From Streptomyces solicavernae (GTDB lineage Bacteria > Actinomycetota > Actinomycetes > Streptomycetales > Streptomycetaceae), in assembly GCF_029968095.1 (NCBI RefSeq), contig NZ_JASCIR010000008.1:175635-239634 (forward strand): a DNA stretch of 64,000 bases. The letters run 5' to 3'. A program made the translations under genes and the position numbers. The notes under the pieces were generated by a model. It was not told where the DNA came from. It did not search any database and saw only the letters and a list, made by a program, of their open reading frames with translations. Shown in pieces: positions 31,153-39,761 of this stretch; position 1 is the first letter of the stretch; every line of letters begins with the position of its first letter.

Positions 31153-31512
31153 CTGCACGGCTGCCCCGCCCTTCTTCCGCACGTTCCGCACTCAGCGTCG
31201 GACGTCAGCTTAGGGTGCGGCCGCGGCGCCGTTGTTCCGGTGCTGCGGCTTTCGTCGTGGCTGGTCGCGCCCACGCGGCGGAGCCGCCTGTGTCACAGCC
31301 CCGCGCCCCTGCCGGAGCCCTCGAAAGCTCCGCAGGATTTCGGGAAGGGGAGGGGGAGGGAGAAAAAACCGCCCGCCCCGCTCCCGATGCGGCGCACAAT
31401 TGATGGTGAAACCCCTGCTCGCGGCGTGATGTGCGTCACGAAGGCCGCATGCGATCGGCTCCCGTGGGTAGGGAAGCCCATCCGACCATGCCGCCCACCG
31501 AAGGAGGCCCTC
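31153..31512. other. Divergent regulatory region with no supported gene
   Basis: 360 bp between the GH84-like gene and a small protein gene. It includes a G-rich tract (GGGAAGGGGAGGGGGAGGGAG, 31341-31361) next to an AT-rich patch and a Crp-like palindrome at 31426-31439. It ends in RBS AAGGAGG for the small protein. Confidence 0.5.
31426..31439. promoter_or_regulatory. Crp-like palindrome upstream of the small repeat protein
   Basis: GTGATGTGCGTCAC matches the GTGA-N6-TCAC core recognised by Crp/Fnr-family regulators, including Streptomyces Crp. It lies 74 bp before the start of the 87-residue protein. Its position relative to a promoter was not determined. Confidence 0.55.
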
Positions 31513-31776
31513 GTGGCCGCATCGGCTCAGCTTCTGCTCGACGCCCTCTCCAAACGTTCGGAGCTGCGCGACCTGCCGGACATCTCGCTGGTGTCCGACC
31601 CCGGCTCCGGGTTGCTCGGCTCCTGTGCCTGCTGCGTCGAAGCGCCCTTGACGAGCGAGCCCCCGCTCGCCGACGCCGCACCCCTCACCAGCGAACCCCC
31701 GCTCGCCGTCGCCCCCCTCACGAGCGAGCCCACCGCCACCGGCACCGCCGCGGGAGCCGACCCCTCCTTCTACTGA
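31513..31776 (+). CDS. Small repeat protein with a CACC cluster (unknown; RiPP-precursor-like layout)
   Basis: 87 aa from GTG 31513, RBS AAGGAGG 6 bases upstream. A helical, charged N-terminus (AASAQLLLDALSKRSELRDLPDISLV) is followed by GSGLLGSCACCVEA. Three tandem copies of a Pro-rich unit (APLTSEPPLA, the last degenerate) come next, and the protein ends ADPSFY. The leader-like N-terminus plus Cys/Ser/Thr-rich tail resembles a peptide precursor, but no modification enzyme is nearby, so this remains a suggestion. No signal peptide. Confidence 0.6.
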   Translation: MAASAQLLLDALSKRSELRDLPDISLVSDPGSGLLGSCACCVEAPLTSEPPLADAAPLTSEPPLAVAPLTSEPTATGTAAGADPSFY

Positions 31777-31846
31777 CCCGCGCCGCGCCGCCCGCCGGTC
31801 GGGCCCCTACGGGCACCCCGGGCGCGCGGCCCGTTCGGGCACCCGC

Positions 31847-31852
31847 TAGTTT
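31847..31852 (+). promoter_or_regulatory. -10 box of a leaderless transcript
   Basis: TAGTTT sits seven bases before the GTG at 31860 with no ribosome binding site between, the usual arrangement of streptomycete leaderless genes. Transcription should start at or next to the GTG. Confidence 0.55.
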
Positions 31853-31859
31853 GGGCACC

Positions 31860-32099
31860 GTGGACAAGAAGAACGCCCTGCGCACCGGCGCCGTAGCAGC
31901 CGGTACGACGCTGATGATGCTGCTCATGTCGTCCCCCGCGCTCGCGCTGACCCGCGACGACGGCGACGACCCCGGTCCTGGCCTGAACGTGATGGAGACC
32001 CTCGGCCTGTACGTTGTGGCGCCGATCGTTCTCTTCCTGGTCATCGCCGGCCTGGTGATGGTCGGAGACAAGTCCCGCAAGGGGCAGAAGCAGGGCTGA
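31860..32099 (+). CDS. Small membrane protein, probably leaderless
   Basis: 79 aa from GTG 31860. An N-terminal hydrophobic segment ending ALALT (signal peptide or anchor, about 8-30), an acidic patch (RDDGDDPG), and a second membrane helix (METLGLYVVAPIVLFLVIAGLVMV, about 43-66). It ends in a basic tail. Conserved-looking actinobacterial small membrane protein; function unknown. A strong terminator follows. Confidence 0.8.
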   Translation: MDKKNALRTGAVAAGTTLMMLLMSSPALALTRDDGDDPGPGLNVMETLGLYVVAPIVLFLVIAGLVMVGDKSRKGQKQG

Positions 32100-32116
32100 C
32101 GCCCGCAACTCTTCGC

Positions 32117-32153
32117 GAGGGCGCGCCCCACCACAGCGGTGGGGCGCGCCCTC
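32117..32153. terminator. Strong 16-bp hairpin after the small membrane protein
   Basis: GAGGGCGCGCCCCACC (32117-32132) pairs perfectly with 32138-32153 across a 5-base loop. Lies 18 bp after the stop. No U-tract, as usual for high-GC actinobacteria. Confidence 0.85.
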
Positions 32154-32305
32154 GTCGTCTGTCCTGCACGCCTTGACCCTTGACCTTTCAGCTCCGCTGA
32201 ACAGATCCGTCGAAACTTTTCGATGGACCTAAGCGACTGGGCGGTGCGACGGTAGGCCCGTCACATCGGCGAGACGCCCGCGAGGCGGAGAGGCAAGGGG
32301 TACGA

Positions 32306-33244
32306 ATGGCGGTCCTGGAGCAGGTCCACGACAGCACGCAGGGCAGCGGCGCGAAGGAGGCCAAGGCCCGCCGGGGCGCCACCTTCGGCCTGCTGCTCGC
32401 CGGGCTCGCCACGGTGGTCTGGTCGGGCAGCTTCGTCACCTCCCGGGCGCTCGCCGACTCCGTACCGCCCATCCAGCACGCCTTCTGGCGCTGGATCATC
32501 GCGCTCCTCGCCGTCGCGCCGTTCGCCGCCCGCGCGGCCTGGCGGCAGCGGGCCCTGCTGCGCGCGCACCTGCGCTATCTGCTGCTCGCCTCGCTGCTCG
32601 GCGTGACCGTCTACAACACCCTGGTCAACCAGGCCGGGATCTCCACCACCGCCGGGAACATGGGCATGATCATGGCCGCCTCGCCGGTCGTCATGGCGCT
32701 CCACGAACGCCTCGGCGGCACCCGGCTCGGCGCCCGCAGGATCGCCGGCCTGCTCATCGCCTGCGCCGGGGTGCTGCTGCTCGTCAGCAAGGGCTCGCTC
32801 GCCATGGACTTCAGCGCCGGCGACCTGTGGATGCTCGCGGCGGCGCTCTCCTTCGCCTCGTACAGCGCGCTCCTTCGCCGTCGGCCCGCCGCGATCGAGG
32901 GGCCGTCCTTCCTGTTCACGACGTTCGTGCTCGGTGCGCTGATGCTGTCGCCGGTGTACGTGGCGAGCCTCGTGCTCCAGGGCGGGTTCGAGCCGACGCC
33001 CGCGACCGTCTCGCCGCTGCTCTACGTCGGAGTGGTCTCCTCGGCCGTCGCCTTCTTCGCCTGGAACAAGGCGGTCTCGCTGATCGGCGCCGCCCGCGCC
33101 GGGGTCGTCTACTACCTCCAGCCGGTCTGCGTGGCGCTGCTCTCCTTCGCGGTCCTGGGCGAGCCGACCGGGGTGTTCCAGGTGCTGTGCATGGCGCTGA
33201 TCCTCGGCGGCGTCGTGCTCGGCGCGGCCCGCGCCGCCAAGTGA
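32306..33244 (+). CDS. EamA/DMT-family exporter
   Basis: 312 aa, RBS AAGGGGT before ATG 32306. Ten predicted membrane helices in two EamA repeats (first: FGLLLAGLATVVWSGSFVTSRA; second: GDLWMLAAALSFASYSALL), with AGVVYYLQPVCVALLSF near the end. Drug/metabolite transporters of this type export amino acids or other small molecules; the substrate is unknown. The LysR gene downstream in the same direction may control it. Confidence 0.88.
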   Translation: MAVLEQVHDSTQGSGAKEAKARRGATFGLLLAGLATVVWSGSFVTSRALADSVPPIQHAFWRWIIALLAVAPFAARAAWRQRALLRAHLRYLLLASLLGVTVYNTLVNQAGISTTAGNMGMIMAASPVVMALHERLGGTRLGARRIAGLLIACAGVLLLVSKGSLAMDFSAGDLWMLAAALSFASYSALLRRRPAAIEGPSFLFTTFVLGALMLSPVYVASLVLQGGFEPTPATVSPLLYVGVVSSAVAFFAWNKAVSLIGAARAGVVYYLQPVCVALLSFAVLGEPTGVFQVLCMALILGGVVLGAARAAK

Positions 33245-33299
33245 GCGGGGCCCTCGGGCGCGGGCGGCCCGGCCGGCCCAAGGGCCTAGGTTTCCGGTC

Positions 33300-34208
33300 A
33301 TGACACAGTGGGACATCAAGAAGCTGCAGATCCTGCGCACCCTCAGCGAGCGCGGCACCGTCACGGCCACCGCGCAGGCCCTCCTCATGACCCCCTCGGC
33401 GGTCTCGCAGCAGCTGTCCAACCTCGCCAAGGAAGTGGGCGTACCGCTCCTGGAGGCGCACGGGCGCCGGGTGCGGCTCACCGACGCGGCCCACCTCGTG
33501 CTCCGGCACGCCGAGGCCGTCTTCGCCCAACTGGAGCGCGCCGACGCCGAATTGGCCGGGTATGTGCGGGGCGAGGCCGGGGAGGTGCGGGTCGGCGCGT
33601 TCTCCACCGCGGTACCGGCGCTGGTCGTCCCGGCCGTACAGCGGTTGCGCGCGGCGGCGCCCGGGATCGAGGTGCGGGTACGGGAGGCGGAGGCGGCGGA
33701 GGCGTACGAGCTGCTGTCCGGGGGCGAGGTGGACCTCGCGCTGTCCCTCGCCGCGCACGCGCCGACCCCGCGCGACCCCAAGTTCACGCGGGTGCCGCTG
33801 CTGGCCGACCCGCTGGACGTGGCCCTGCCGGTCGGGCACCCGCTGGCGGGCCGGGCGCGGCTCGGGCTCGCCGAACTCTCCGCGGAGCCCTGGATCTTCG
33901 GCGGCAGCGGGCCCTGGTCGGAGATCACCCTCGCGGCCTGCGAGGCGGCCGGGTTCGTCCCGGAACAGGCGCACAGTGCGGCCGGCTGGACCGCGATCAT
34001 GGCGATGGTCGAGGCGGGCATGGGCATCGCCCTCGTCCCGCGGATGGCGGCCGTGCGCCGGGCGGGCGTCGCGATGTGCACCCTGGGCCCGGACCAGCCG
34101 CGCCGCCATGTGGTCGCCGCGCTGCGTCGGGGTGCGGAGGACGGGCCGGCCCTCGCCCGCGTCGTGGCGGCGCTGCGGGAGGCGGCGAACGGGCTCGGGC
34201 GCGCCTGA
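33300..34208 (+). CDS. LysR-family transcriptional regulator
   Basis: 302 aa. Winged helix at about 5-62 (KLQILRTLSERGTVTATAQALLMTPSAVSQQLSNLAKEVG) and a substrate-binding domain from about 90 (GEVRVGAFSTAVPALVVPAV). TAGGTT at 33287-33292, seven bases before the ATG and with no RBS, suggests a leaderless mRNA. It may regulate the EamA exporter 55 bp upstream. Confidence 0.9.
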   Translation: MTQWDIKKLQILRTLSERGTVTATAQALLMTPSAVSQQLSNLAKEVGVPLLEAHGRRVRLTDAAHLVLRHAEAVFAQLERADAELAGYVRGEAGEVRVGAFSTAVPALVVPAVQRLRAAAPGIEVRVREAEAAEAYELLSGGEVDLALSLAAHAPTPRDPKFTRVPLLADPLDVALPVGHPLAGRARLGLAELSAEPWIFGGSGPWSEITLAACEAAGFVPEQAHSAAGWTAIMAMVEAGMGIALVPRMAAVRRAGVAMCTLGPDQPRRHVVAALRRGAEDGPALARVVAALREAANGLGRA

Positions 34209-34378
34209 GGCCACGCCCGCCCCCCATGCAGTACGCCTGAAGCGCGCCCAAACCACGCCTGAGCCACGCCTGAGGAGACGTCAATCACGCTTGGTACGGG
34301 CTTACTTCGGGTAGTCCGCGAGCCGCGCAAGCCACTCGCTCAGTTCTTCACAACTTAAACATATTCCGCTTTCCATCA

Positions 34379-35500
34379 GTGGATACGATGCGAGGCGCCT
34401 TGATCAACATGGGGGCGCGGTTCATGCCCCGCGACGAGAGTGAGTGCTCAGTGGGGACCGACCTGGCCGTTCCGCCCATTTATTCGCCGTTCGCCGAAGC
34501 GATACATCCGCTCTACCGGGACATCGACCAACAGACCGCACTCTGGGCCGAGAAGTTCCGAATAGGCTCCGACGAGCTGCGCGGCCGGCTGGTCCGGCAC
34601 GACATCGGCGGCTTCTCGGCGCGCATCCTGCCCGAGGGCCGCGAGGAAGTCGTCTCGCTGCTCTCCGACTTCGTGCTGTGGCTGTTCGGCGTCGACGACG
34701 GACACTGCGAGGAGGGCGAACTCGGCCGCAAGCCCGGCGAGTTGTCCGGCTACCTCTCCCGTCTCCTGCGGGTCGCGCAGAACCCCGAGACGCCGATGCT
34801 CCCCGACGACCCGCTCGCCGACGGCCTGCGCGACCTGCGCCGCCGCGTCGACCACTACGGCACCGCGGGCCAGGCCGCCCGCTGGGTGGACGCCCTGCGC
34901 GAGTACTTCTTCTCCGTCGTCTGGGAGGCCTCCCACCGCACCGCGGGCACCGTCCCCGACCTGGACGACTACACCCTGATGCGGCTGTACGACGGCGCCA
35001 CCTCGGTCGTCCTGCCGCTCCTGGAGATGGGGTACGGCTACGAACTCCAGCCCCACGAACGGGACAACACCCGGGTACGGGCCGCCGCCGAGCTGGCCTC
35101 GTTCATCATCACCTGGGACAACGACATCTTCTCGTACCACAAGGAAGCGGGCGGGAAGGACGAGTTCTGGCTGAACGCGCTGCGGGTGCTTGAGCGGGAG
35201 CGGGGCGTGTCGTCCGAGGCGGCGCTCGACCTCGCGATCTCCCAGCGGGACCGGGCCACGAACCTCTTCCTGCTGCTCTGCGAGCGGCTGCGGGCCGACG
35301 CCAGCCCGCAGCTGAAGCAGTACCTGGACTCGCTCGGCAGCTTCATCCGCGGGGCGCAGGACTGGGGGATCACCTCGGTGCGCTACACCACCCCGCACGA
35401 CCCGGCCCGTTTCCCGGACGCGTTCCGACAGACGCCGGTGGACCCGAGCGTGCGGCCGCTGGGGATCGCGGCGGTGGACTGGTGGTTCGAGCTCGTGTGA
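34379..35500 (+). CDS. Class I terpene synthase
   Basis: 373 aa as read from GTG 34379; starts at 34388, 34412, 34427 or a GTG at 34451 are also possible, and none has a strong RBS. The family region begins at PPIYSPFAEAIHPLY. The aspartate-rich motif is FGVDDGHCEE (about 104-113), a DDxxx variant. The NSE triad is intact as NDIFSYHKE (about 244-252), with a late VRY. Length and motifs suggest a sesquiterpene or similar C10-C20 cyclase using a linear prenyl diphosphate. It is preceded by an AT-rich stretch (34350-34378). A P450 operon converges on it; a P450 there resembles terpene oxygenases. Confidence 0.9.
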   Translation: MDTMRGALINMGARFMPRDESECSVGTDLAVPPIYSPFAEAIHPLYRDIDQQTALWAEKFRIGSDELRGRLVRHDIGGFSARILPEGREEVVSLLSDFVLWLFGVDDGHCEEGELGRKPGELSGYLSRLLRVAQNPETPMLPDDPLADGLRDLRRRVDHYGTAGQAARWVDALREYFFSVVWEASHRTAGTVPDLDDYTLMRLYDGATSVVLPLLEMGYGYELQPHERDNTRVRAAAELASFIITWDNDIFSYHKEAGGKDEFWLNALRVLERERGVSSEAALDLAISQRDRATNLFLLLCERLRADASPQLKQYLDSLGSFIRGAQDWGITSVRYTTPHDPARFPDAFRQTPVDPSVRPLGIAAVDWWFELV

Positions 35501-35558
35501 TCTTTACGGGCGCCGGGGTTGCGGTTGTCCTTCCAGCGCGGGTGGACCGTGGTTGGTT

Positions 35559-35651
35559 GCGCAGTTCCCCGCGCCCCTGATCAGGGGGTGTGCTGTCGTT
35601 CGTTCCCCGACGGTTCGTCGTGGTTGCTCGCGCAGTTCCCCGCGCCCCTGA
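35559..35651. repeat. Two identical copies of a dispersed Streptomyces repeat
   Basis: GCGCAGTTCCCCGCGCCCCTGA occurs identically at 35559-35580 and 35630-35651. This motif is very common between streptomycete genes and can fold with adjoining G-rich sequence (CCCCTGATCAGGGG). Here the pair fills the gap between the convergent terpene synthase and P450 genes and may terminate both. Confidence 0.8.
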
Positions 35652-35670
35652 GGGGCCAGCCCCGCGGCCC

Positions 35671-36951
35671 CTAGCGCTGCTCCGGCAGCGGTGTGCGGGG
35701 CGGGGTGAAGCGGACCGGGAGGGAGTGCAGGCGGCGGGAGATCCAGGCCGAGACCACCCGCAGCTCGTCCTCCGGCACCGCGAGCCGGATGTCGATCAGC
35801 CGGCCGAGGAGCGTCTCCACGCCGGTGTCGGCGATCGCGCGCCCGATGTCCTGCCCGGGGCAGCCGTGCGGGCCCGCGCTGAACGCGAGGTGCGAGCGGT
35901 TGCCGTGCATGGACGCCGTCAGGTCGGGGCGGATCGCCGGGTCGACGTTGCCCGCCTCCAGGCCGAGCAGCAGCATGTCGCCGGCCCGGATCGCGTGGCC
36001 GCCGAGCTCCGTGTCGCCGATCGCCCAGCGGGTGGGAAGCAGCGCGATCGGCGGATGGTCCCACAGCACCTGCTCCAGCGCGTCCGGCAGCGTCATCTGG
36101 CCGCCGGACAGGCTGCCGCGGAAACGGGCGTCGGTGAGCACCATCCGCAGGGTGTTGGCGATCAGGTTCGCCGTCGGCTCGTACCCGGCGACCAGCGTGA
36201 GCCGCAGGTGCTCGCGGATCTCGTCGTCGCTCAGGCCCGACTCGTGGCCGATCAGCCAGCTCGTGAAGTCGTTGCCCGGCTGGACCCGCTTGCGCGCCAC
36301 CAGGTCGCTCATCGTGTCCACCACGAAGCGGTTGCTCGCCACCGAGGTGTCGCTGCCGCGGGTCATGTCGCGGACCGCCTCGACCAGCTTCGGCCCGTAC
36401 TCCTCCGACATGCCGAAGTGGTGGGTGAGCACCATCATCGGCAGCTGCTCCGCGAACTCCTCGACGAGGTCGGCGCGGCCCCGGCCGGCCATCTGGTCGA
36501 CGAGCTGGTTCGCGTACCGCGTCACATAGCGGCGCAGGCTCTGCCGGTTGAACAGGTCCAGGCTGTCGGTGACCGCGAGCCGGAGGCGGGCGTGCTCCGG
36601 TCCGTCCGCGAAGGCGAGCAGCGGCTGCCAGGCGGTGAGCGGCAACAGCGGGGAGTCGGCGGCCAGTTGCCGGTTCCAGACGCGGGAGTCGCAGGTGAAC
36701 CGGGACGGGGTGCGCATCACGTCCAGGTTCTCCCGGTGCCCGAGCACCAGCCAGGCCGGGACGTCGCCGTGCACCAGGACCGGGGCGACCGTGCCGTGCT
36801 CCGCGCGCAGCCGCGCGTACAGCTGCTGCTGGTCGTTCTCCGCCTCGGGGCCGAAGATCCGCCGCGGCAGGCTCGCGCCGCCGGCGTGCGCGGGGCAGCC
36901 GGGCGGCGGCGCCGGCGAGGTGAAGCCGACGGGTTCCGGGGCGGTGGTCAT
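35671..36951 (-). CDS. CYP157-type cytochrome P450 lacking the ExxR motif
   Basis: 426 aa from ATG 36951, with GGAGG 8 bases upstream. The haem loop is FSAGPHGCPGQD, with the Cys ligand. The I-helix reads LTLVAGYEPTANLI. In the K-helix, where P450s have ExxR, the sequence is LEQVLWDHPP. S. coelicolor CYP157C1 carries EQSLW at the same place, so this is a CYP157-like enzyme. CYP157s usually travel with a second P450 inside conservons, as here. Catalytic competence is uncertain. Confidence 0.88.
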   Translation of the reverse strand: MTTAPEPVGFTSPAPPPGCPAHAGGASLPRRIFGPEAENDQQQLYARLRAEHGTVAPVLVHGDVPAWLVLGHRENLDVMRTPSRFTCDSRVWNRQLAADSPLLPLTAWQPLLAFADGPEHARLRLAVTDSLDLFNRQSLRRYVTRYANQLVDQMAGRGRADLVEEFAEQLPMMVLTHHFGMSEEYGPKLVEAVRDMTRGSDTSVASNRFVVDTMSDLVARKRVQPGNDFTSWLIGHESGLSDDEIREHLRLTLVAGYEPTANLIANTLRMVLTDARFRGSLSGGQMTLPDALEQVLWDHPPIALLPTRWAIGDTELGGHAIRAGDMLLLGLEAGNVDPAIRPDLTASMHGNRSHLAFSAGPHGCPGQDIGRAIADTGVETLLGRLIDIRLAVPEDELRVVSAWISRRLHSLPVRFTPPRTPLPEQR

Positions 36952-37026
36952 GGGGACGGCCTCCAAAACAAGGGCGTACGGGCGCTGCGGCCGGGGTTCG
37001 GCCGCAGCGTCGGCAAGACGTAGGGG

Positions 37027-38364
37027 TCAGCGTGGCTGCACGGTCATCGGGATGCGGTCGGCGTGCGGGACGGCCGAGACGACCTCCTTGGGGACGTGCC
37101 CCGTGGAGGGGACCAGGCGCCAGCGCGGCAGCAGCGTCGCCAGCGCGATCGTCGCCTCCGTCCAGGCGAACTGGTCGCCGATGCACTTCCGGTTGCCCGC
37201 CCCGAACGGGATGTACGCGCTGCGGTGCAGCCCGGCCTCGGCCTGCCGCTCGGGCAGCCAGCGGTCCGGGTCGAAGGCGTCCGGGTCCGGGAAGAACCGC
37301 GGGTCGCGGTGGAGCGCGTACAGGCTGAAGCCGACCTCCGCGCCCGCCGGGAGCCGGAAGCCGCCGAGCTCGACCTCCTGCGTGGTCCGGCGCATCAGCA
37401 TCGTCACGCCGTGCAGCCGGATCACCTCGTCCAGGACGCGGCGCAGCGCGACCAGCTTCGGCACGTCCTCGACGGTCACCGGGCGGTCCCCGACGACCTC
37501 GCGGATCTCGGCGACCACCTGCGCGTCGAACTCCGGGTGCAGCGCGAGGTGGTGGAAGGTCCAGGCGAGCGTGGCCGCCGTGGTCTCGGCGCCGGCGAAC
37601 AGGATGGTGGACAGCTCGTCCCGCACCTCCACGTCGGACAGGTCGCGCTCGGCGAGCAGCAGCGAGAGCAGGTCGCCCGCGTCGGTGTGGCCGGTCCTGC
37701 GCCCGGTGGCGATCACCTCGTCGATGACCTGCCGCAGGTTCGCCGCAGCCGTGTCGAACTCCCGGTTGGGGCGGATCGGCACCCGGTCGAGGAACTTCGG
37801 CGAAGCCGCCCGTACGAGGAGGTTGCGCAGCGCGATCGGCAGGTTGGTGCGGATCGCCTCCACCGCGGGCAGGCCGATGTCGGTGGAGAACAGGGTGGAG
37901 GCCAGCGTCTCGATGGCGAACTGGGCCATCTCGTGCTCCAGCTCGATCTCCTGGTCCGCCGACCACGAGTCGGCGAGCGTCTGCGCGTTGCGGCTCATCA
38001 CCGTCGTGTACTGCGCGATGCGGTCCTTGGAGAACATCGGCTGGATCAGGCGGCGGTGCGCGCGGTGCACCTCGCCGTTGGCGTTGGCGAGGCCGTTGCC
38101 CGCGAGGGGGCGCAGCCGGTCGAAGAAGCGGCCCTTCTCGAAGCTGCGGGCCTGCCCGACCGTCACCTCGTGCACAAGCTCCGCCGTCGTCGCCACGTAC
38201 AGCGGCATCGTGCCCAGGTCGATACGGACCAGGTCGCCGTGCGCGGCCAGGGACTTGAGGAAGCCGAAGGGGTCGCGCACCAGCTTCAGGGCGTGCCCGG
38301 CGAGCGGGATCGCGCCGGGCACCCGGGGTATGGCGGACGTGCCGGGGGTCTCGGTCAGGGTCAC
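37027..38364 (-). CDS. Cytochrome P450 (terpene-oxygenase-like)
   Basis: 445 aa from GTG 38364, whose GTGA overlaps the CvnD stop. Motifs intact: I-helix LFAGAETTAATLAW, K-helix DEVIRLHG (ExxR), FDPDRWL, haem loop FGAGNRKCIG. The segment RPLAGNGLANANGEVHRAHRRLIQPMF resembles terpene-oxidising bacterial P450s such as pentalenene oxygenase. It may oxidise the product of the convergent terpene synthase 1.5 kb away (inference). No ferredoxin gene is adjacent. Confidence 0.9.
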   Translation of the reverse strand: MTLTETPGTSAIPRVPGAIPLAGHALKLVRDPFGFLKSLAAHGDLVRIDLGTMPLYVATTAELVHEVTVGQARSFEKGRFFDRLRPLAGNGLANANGEVHRAHRRLIQPMFSKDRIAQYTTVMSRNAQTLADSWSADQEIELEHEMAQFAIETLASTLFSTDIGLPAVEAIRTNLPIALRNLLVRAASPKFLDRVPIRPNREFDTAAANLRQVIDEVIATGRRTGHTDAGDLLSLLLAERDLSDVEVRDELSTILFAGAETTAATLAWTFHHLALHPEFDAQVVAEIREVVGDRPVTVEDVPKLVALRRVLDEVIRLHGVTMLMRRTTQEVELGGFRLPAGAEVGFSLYALHRDPRFFPDPDAFDPDRWLPERQAEAGLHRSAYIPFGAGNRKCIGDQFAWTEATIALATLLPRWRLVPSTGHVPKEVVSAVPHADRIPMTVQPR

Positions 38365-39002
38365 GGTGCCTCCGTATCAGCGACAGCGAGGGTCTGCAGG
38401 TACCGCATCAGGGCCATCAGCACGTCCCGGCTGGACGTGCGCAGGCGGGCGTCGCAGTCCACGATCGGGACCGACGCGGGCAGGTCGAGCGCGCCGCGCA
38501 GCTCCTCGACCGGGTAACTCGGCGCGTCCGGGAAGGAGTTGACGGCCACGACGAACGGCACGGAGCGCTCCTCCAGGCGGCCGATCACGTCGAAGCTGAC
38601 CTCAAGGCGGCGGGTGTCGACCAGGACGACCGCGCCGAGCGCGCCCTCGAACAGGCCGCGCCACAGGAACCAGAACCGCTCCTGGCCGGGGGTGCCGAAC
38701 AGGTACAGGACCAGCTCGTCGTTGATGCTGATCCGGCCGAAGTCCATGGCGACCGTCGTCGTGGACTTGCGTTCCACGCCCGCGGTGTCGTCGACGCCGA
38801 CGCCGGCCTGCGTCATCGTCTCCTCGGTGGTCAGCGGCCTGATCTCGCTGACCGAGCCGACCAGGGTGGTCTTGCCGACGCCGAAGCCGCCGACGATCAC
38901 GACCTTGACCGCCGCGGCCGCCGTGTCGGGCAGCGCGTCCTCGCTCCGCGGCCCGGCGGCAACCGTGACCGAGCCGGGGCTCTCAGAGCTTCTGAAGTCC
39001 AT
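38361..39002 (-). CDS. Conservon small GTP/ATP-binding protein (CvnD)
   Basis: 213 aa. Walker A GGFGVGKTT (about 38-46), switch-like TTTVAMDFGRI, GTPGQERFWFLW (G3-like) and VVAVNSF (G4-like). CvnD proteins are Ras-like switches that associate with CvnA-C at the membrane. It overlaps cvnC by 20 bases and the following P450 by 4, so the operon is tightly coupled. Confidence 0.93.
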   Translation of the reverse strand: MDFRSSESPGSVTVAAGPRSEDALPDTAAAAVKVVIVGGFGVGKTTLVGSVSEIRPLTTEETMTQAGVGVDDTAGVERKSTTTVAMDFGRISINDELVLYLFGTPGQERFWFLWRGLFEGALGAVVLVDTRRLEVSFDVIGRLEERSVPFVVAVNSFPDAPSYPVEELRGALDLPASVPIVDCDARLRTSSRDVLMALMRYLQTLAVADTEAP

Positions 39003-39342
39003 CGATCACTGCCTCAATCAACGCGATGTCGGGGAGTTTTGCGGGCGGTACGGGCGGTCGGGAGAACACCCGGTTGTCGGCGATGAGGTCGCTGAGCAGC
39101 ACCGTGACGACGCTGACCGGCAGGCTCAGATGCGCGGAGATCTCCGCGACGGACAGCGGCCGCTGGCAGATGCGTACGATCGCCGCCTGCTCGGGCTGCA
39201 TCCCCGGTCTGGGGCCCGACCTGGCCACGATCAGGGTGACCAGGTCGAGCGTCGTCTTCGCGGACGAACCACTGCGGCCGCCGGTGATGACGTAGAGCCG
39301 TTCGGGGCCGCCCCCGTCCCAGTGCGGTTCGTCCGCGTTCAC
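38983..39342 (-). CDS. Conservon DUF742 protein (CvnC)
   Basis: 119 aa from GTG 39342, GTGA overlapping the cvnB stop. Typical DUF742: RLYVITGGRSGSS, LDLVTLIVARSGP, and a winged-helix-like centre (EQAAIVRICQRPLSVAEISAHLSLPVSVVTVLLSDLI). Third component of the conservon complex. Confidence 0.93.
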   Translation of the reverse strand: MNADEPHWDGGGPERLYVITGGRSGSSAKTTLDLVTLIVARSGPRPGMQPEQAAIVRICQRPLSVAEISAHLSLPVSVVTVLLSDLIADNRVFSRPPVPPAKLPDIALIEAVIDGLQKL

Positions 39343-39761
39343 CTGGCGGCCACGTCCTGCCGGGGCGGGGTGCTCAGGTGCTCGCCGATGCGCAGGACCA
39401 GGTCCCGCATGCGCTGGCCCATCAGGCCCGCGTCCACACCCTCGTCGGCGAGCACGGCGAGGAACGCGCCCTGCCCGGCCGCCATCAGGTAGAAGAAGCC
39501 GCCGTCCATCTCGATCACGACGAGCCGCATCCGGCCCTCGCTGTACGGGAGTTCGGCCGCGACCGCACCGGCCAGGCTCTGCAGTCCCGCGCAGGCGGCG
39601 GCGAGCCGGTCGGCGGAGTCGGTGTCGGCGCCGTACTGCGCCATGCGCAGGCCGTCGGCGGAGAGGACCACGACCTGCCGGGTCTGCGGAACGCCTTCGG
39701 CGAGGTCCTTGAGCATCCAGTCCATGTTGGCGGCCTGGCCCGCGTGTCCCTGCTGCTGCAT
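39339..39761 (-). CDS. Conservon roadblock/LC7 protein (CvnB)
   Basis: 140 aa. The ATG 39761 overlaps the cvnA TGA by one base (TGATG). Roadblock fold: MDWMLKDLAEGVPQTRQVVVLSADGLRMAQYG... then LQSLAGAVAAEL and VVIEMDGGFFYLMAAGQGAFLAVLAD. In related systems these act as GTPase-regulating partners of CvnD. Confidence 0.93.
   Translation of the reverse strand: MQQQGHAGQAANMDWMLKDLAEGVPQTRQVVVLSADGLRMAQYGADTDSADRLAAACAGLQSLAGAVAAELPYSEGRMRLVVIEMDGGFFYLMAAGQGAFLAVLADEGVDAGLMGQRMRDLVLRIGEHLSTPPRQDVAAR

Noticed and set aside
31513..31776. Confident lanthipeptide or thiopeptide precursor
   Set aside because: Composition is suggestive, but no LanM, YcaO, radical SAM or peptidase gene lies nearby, so it is listed only as unknown.
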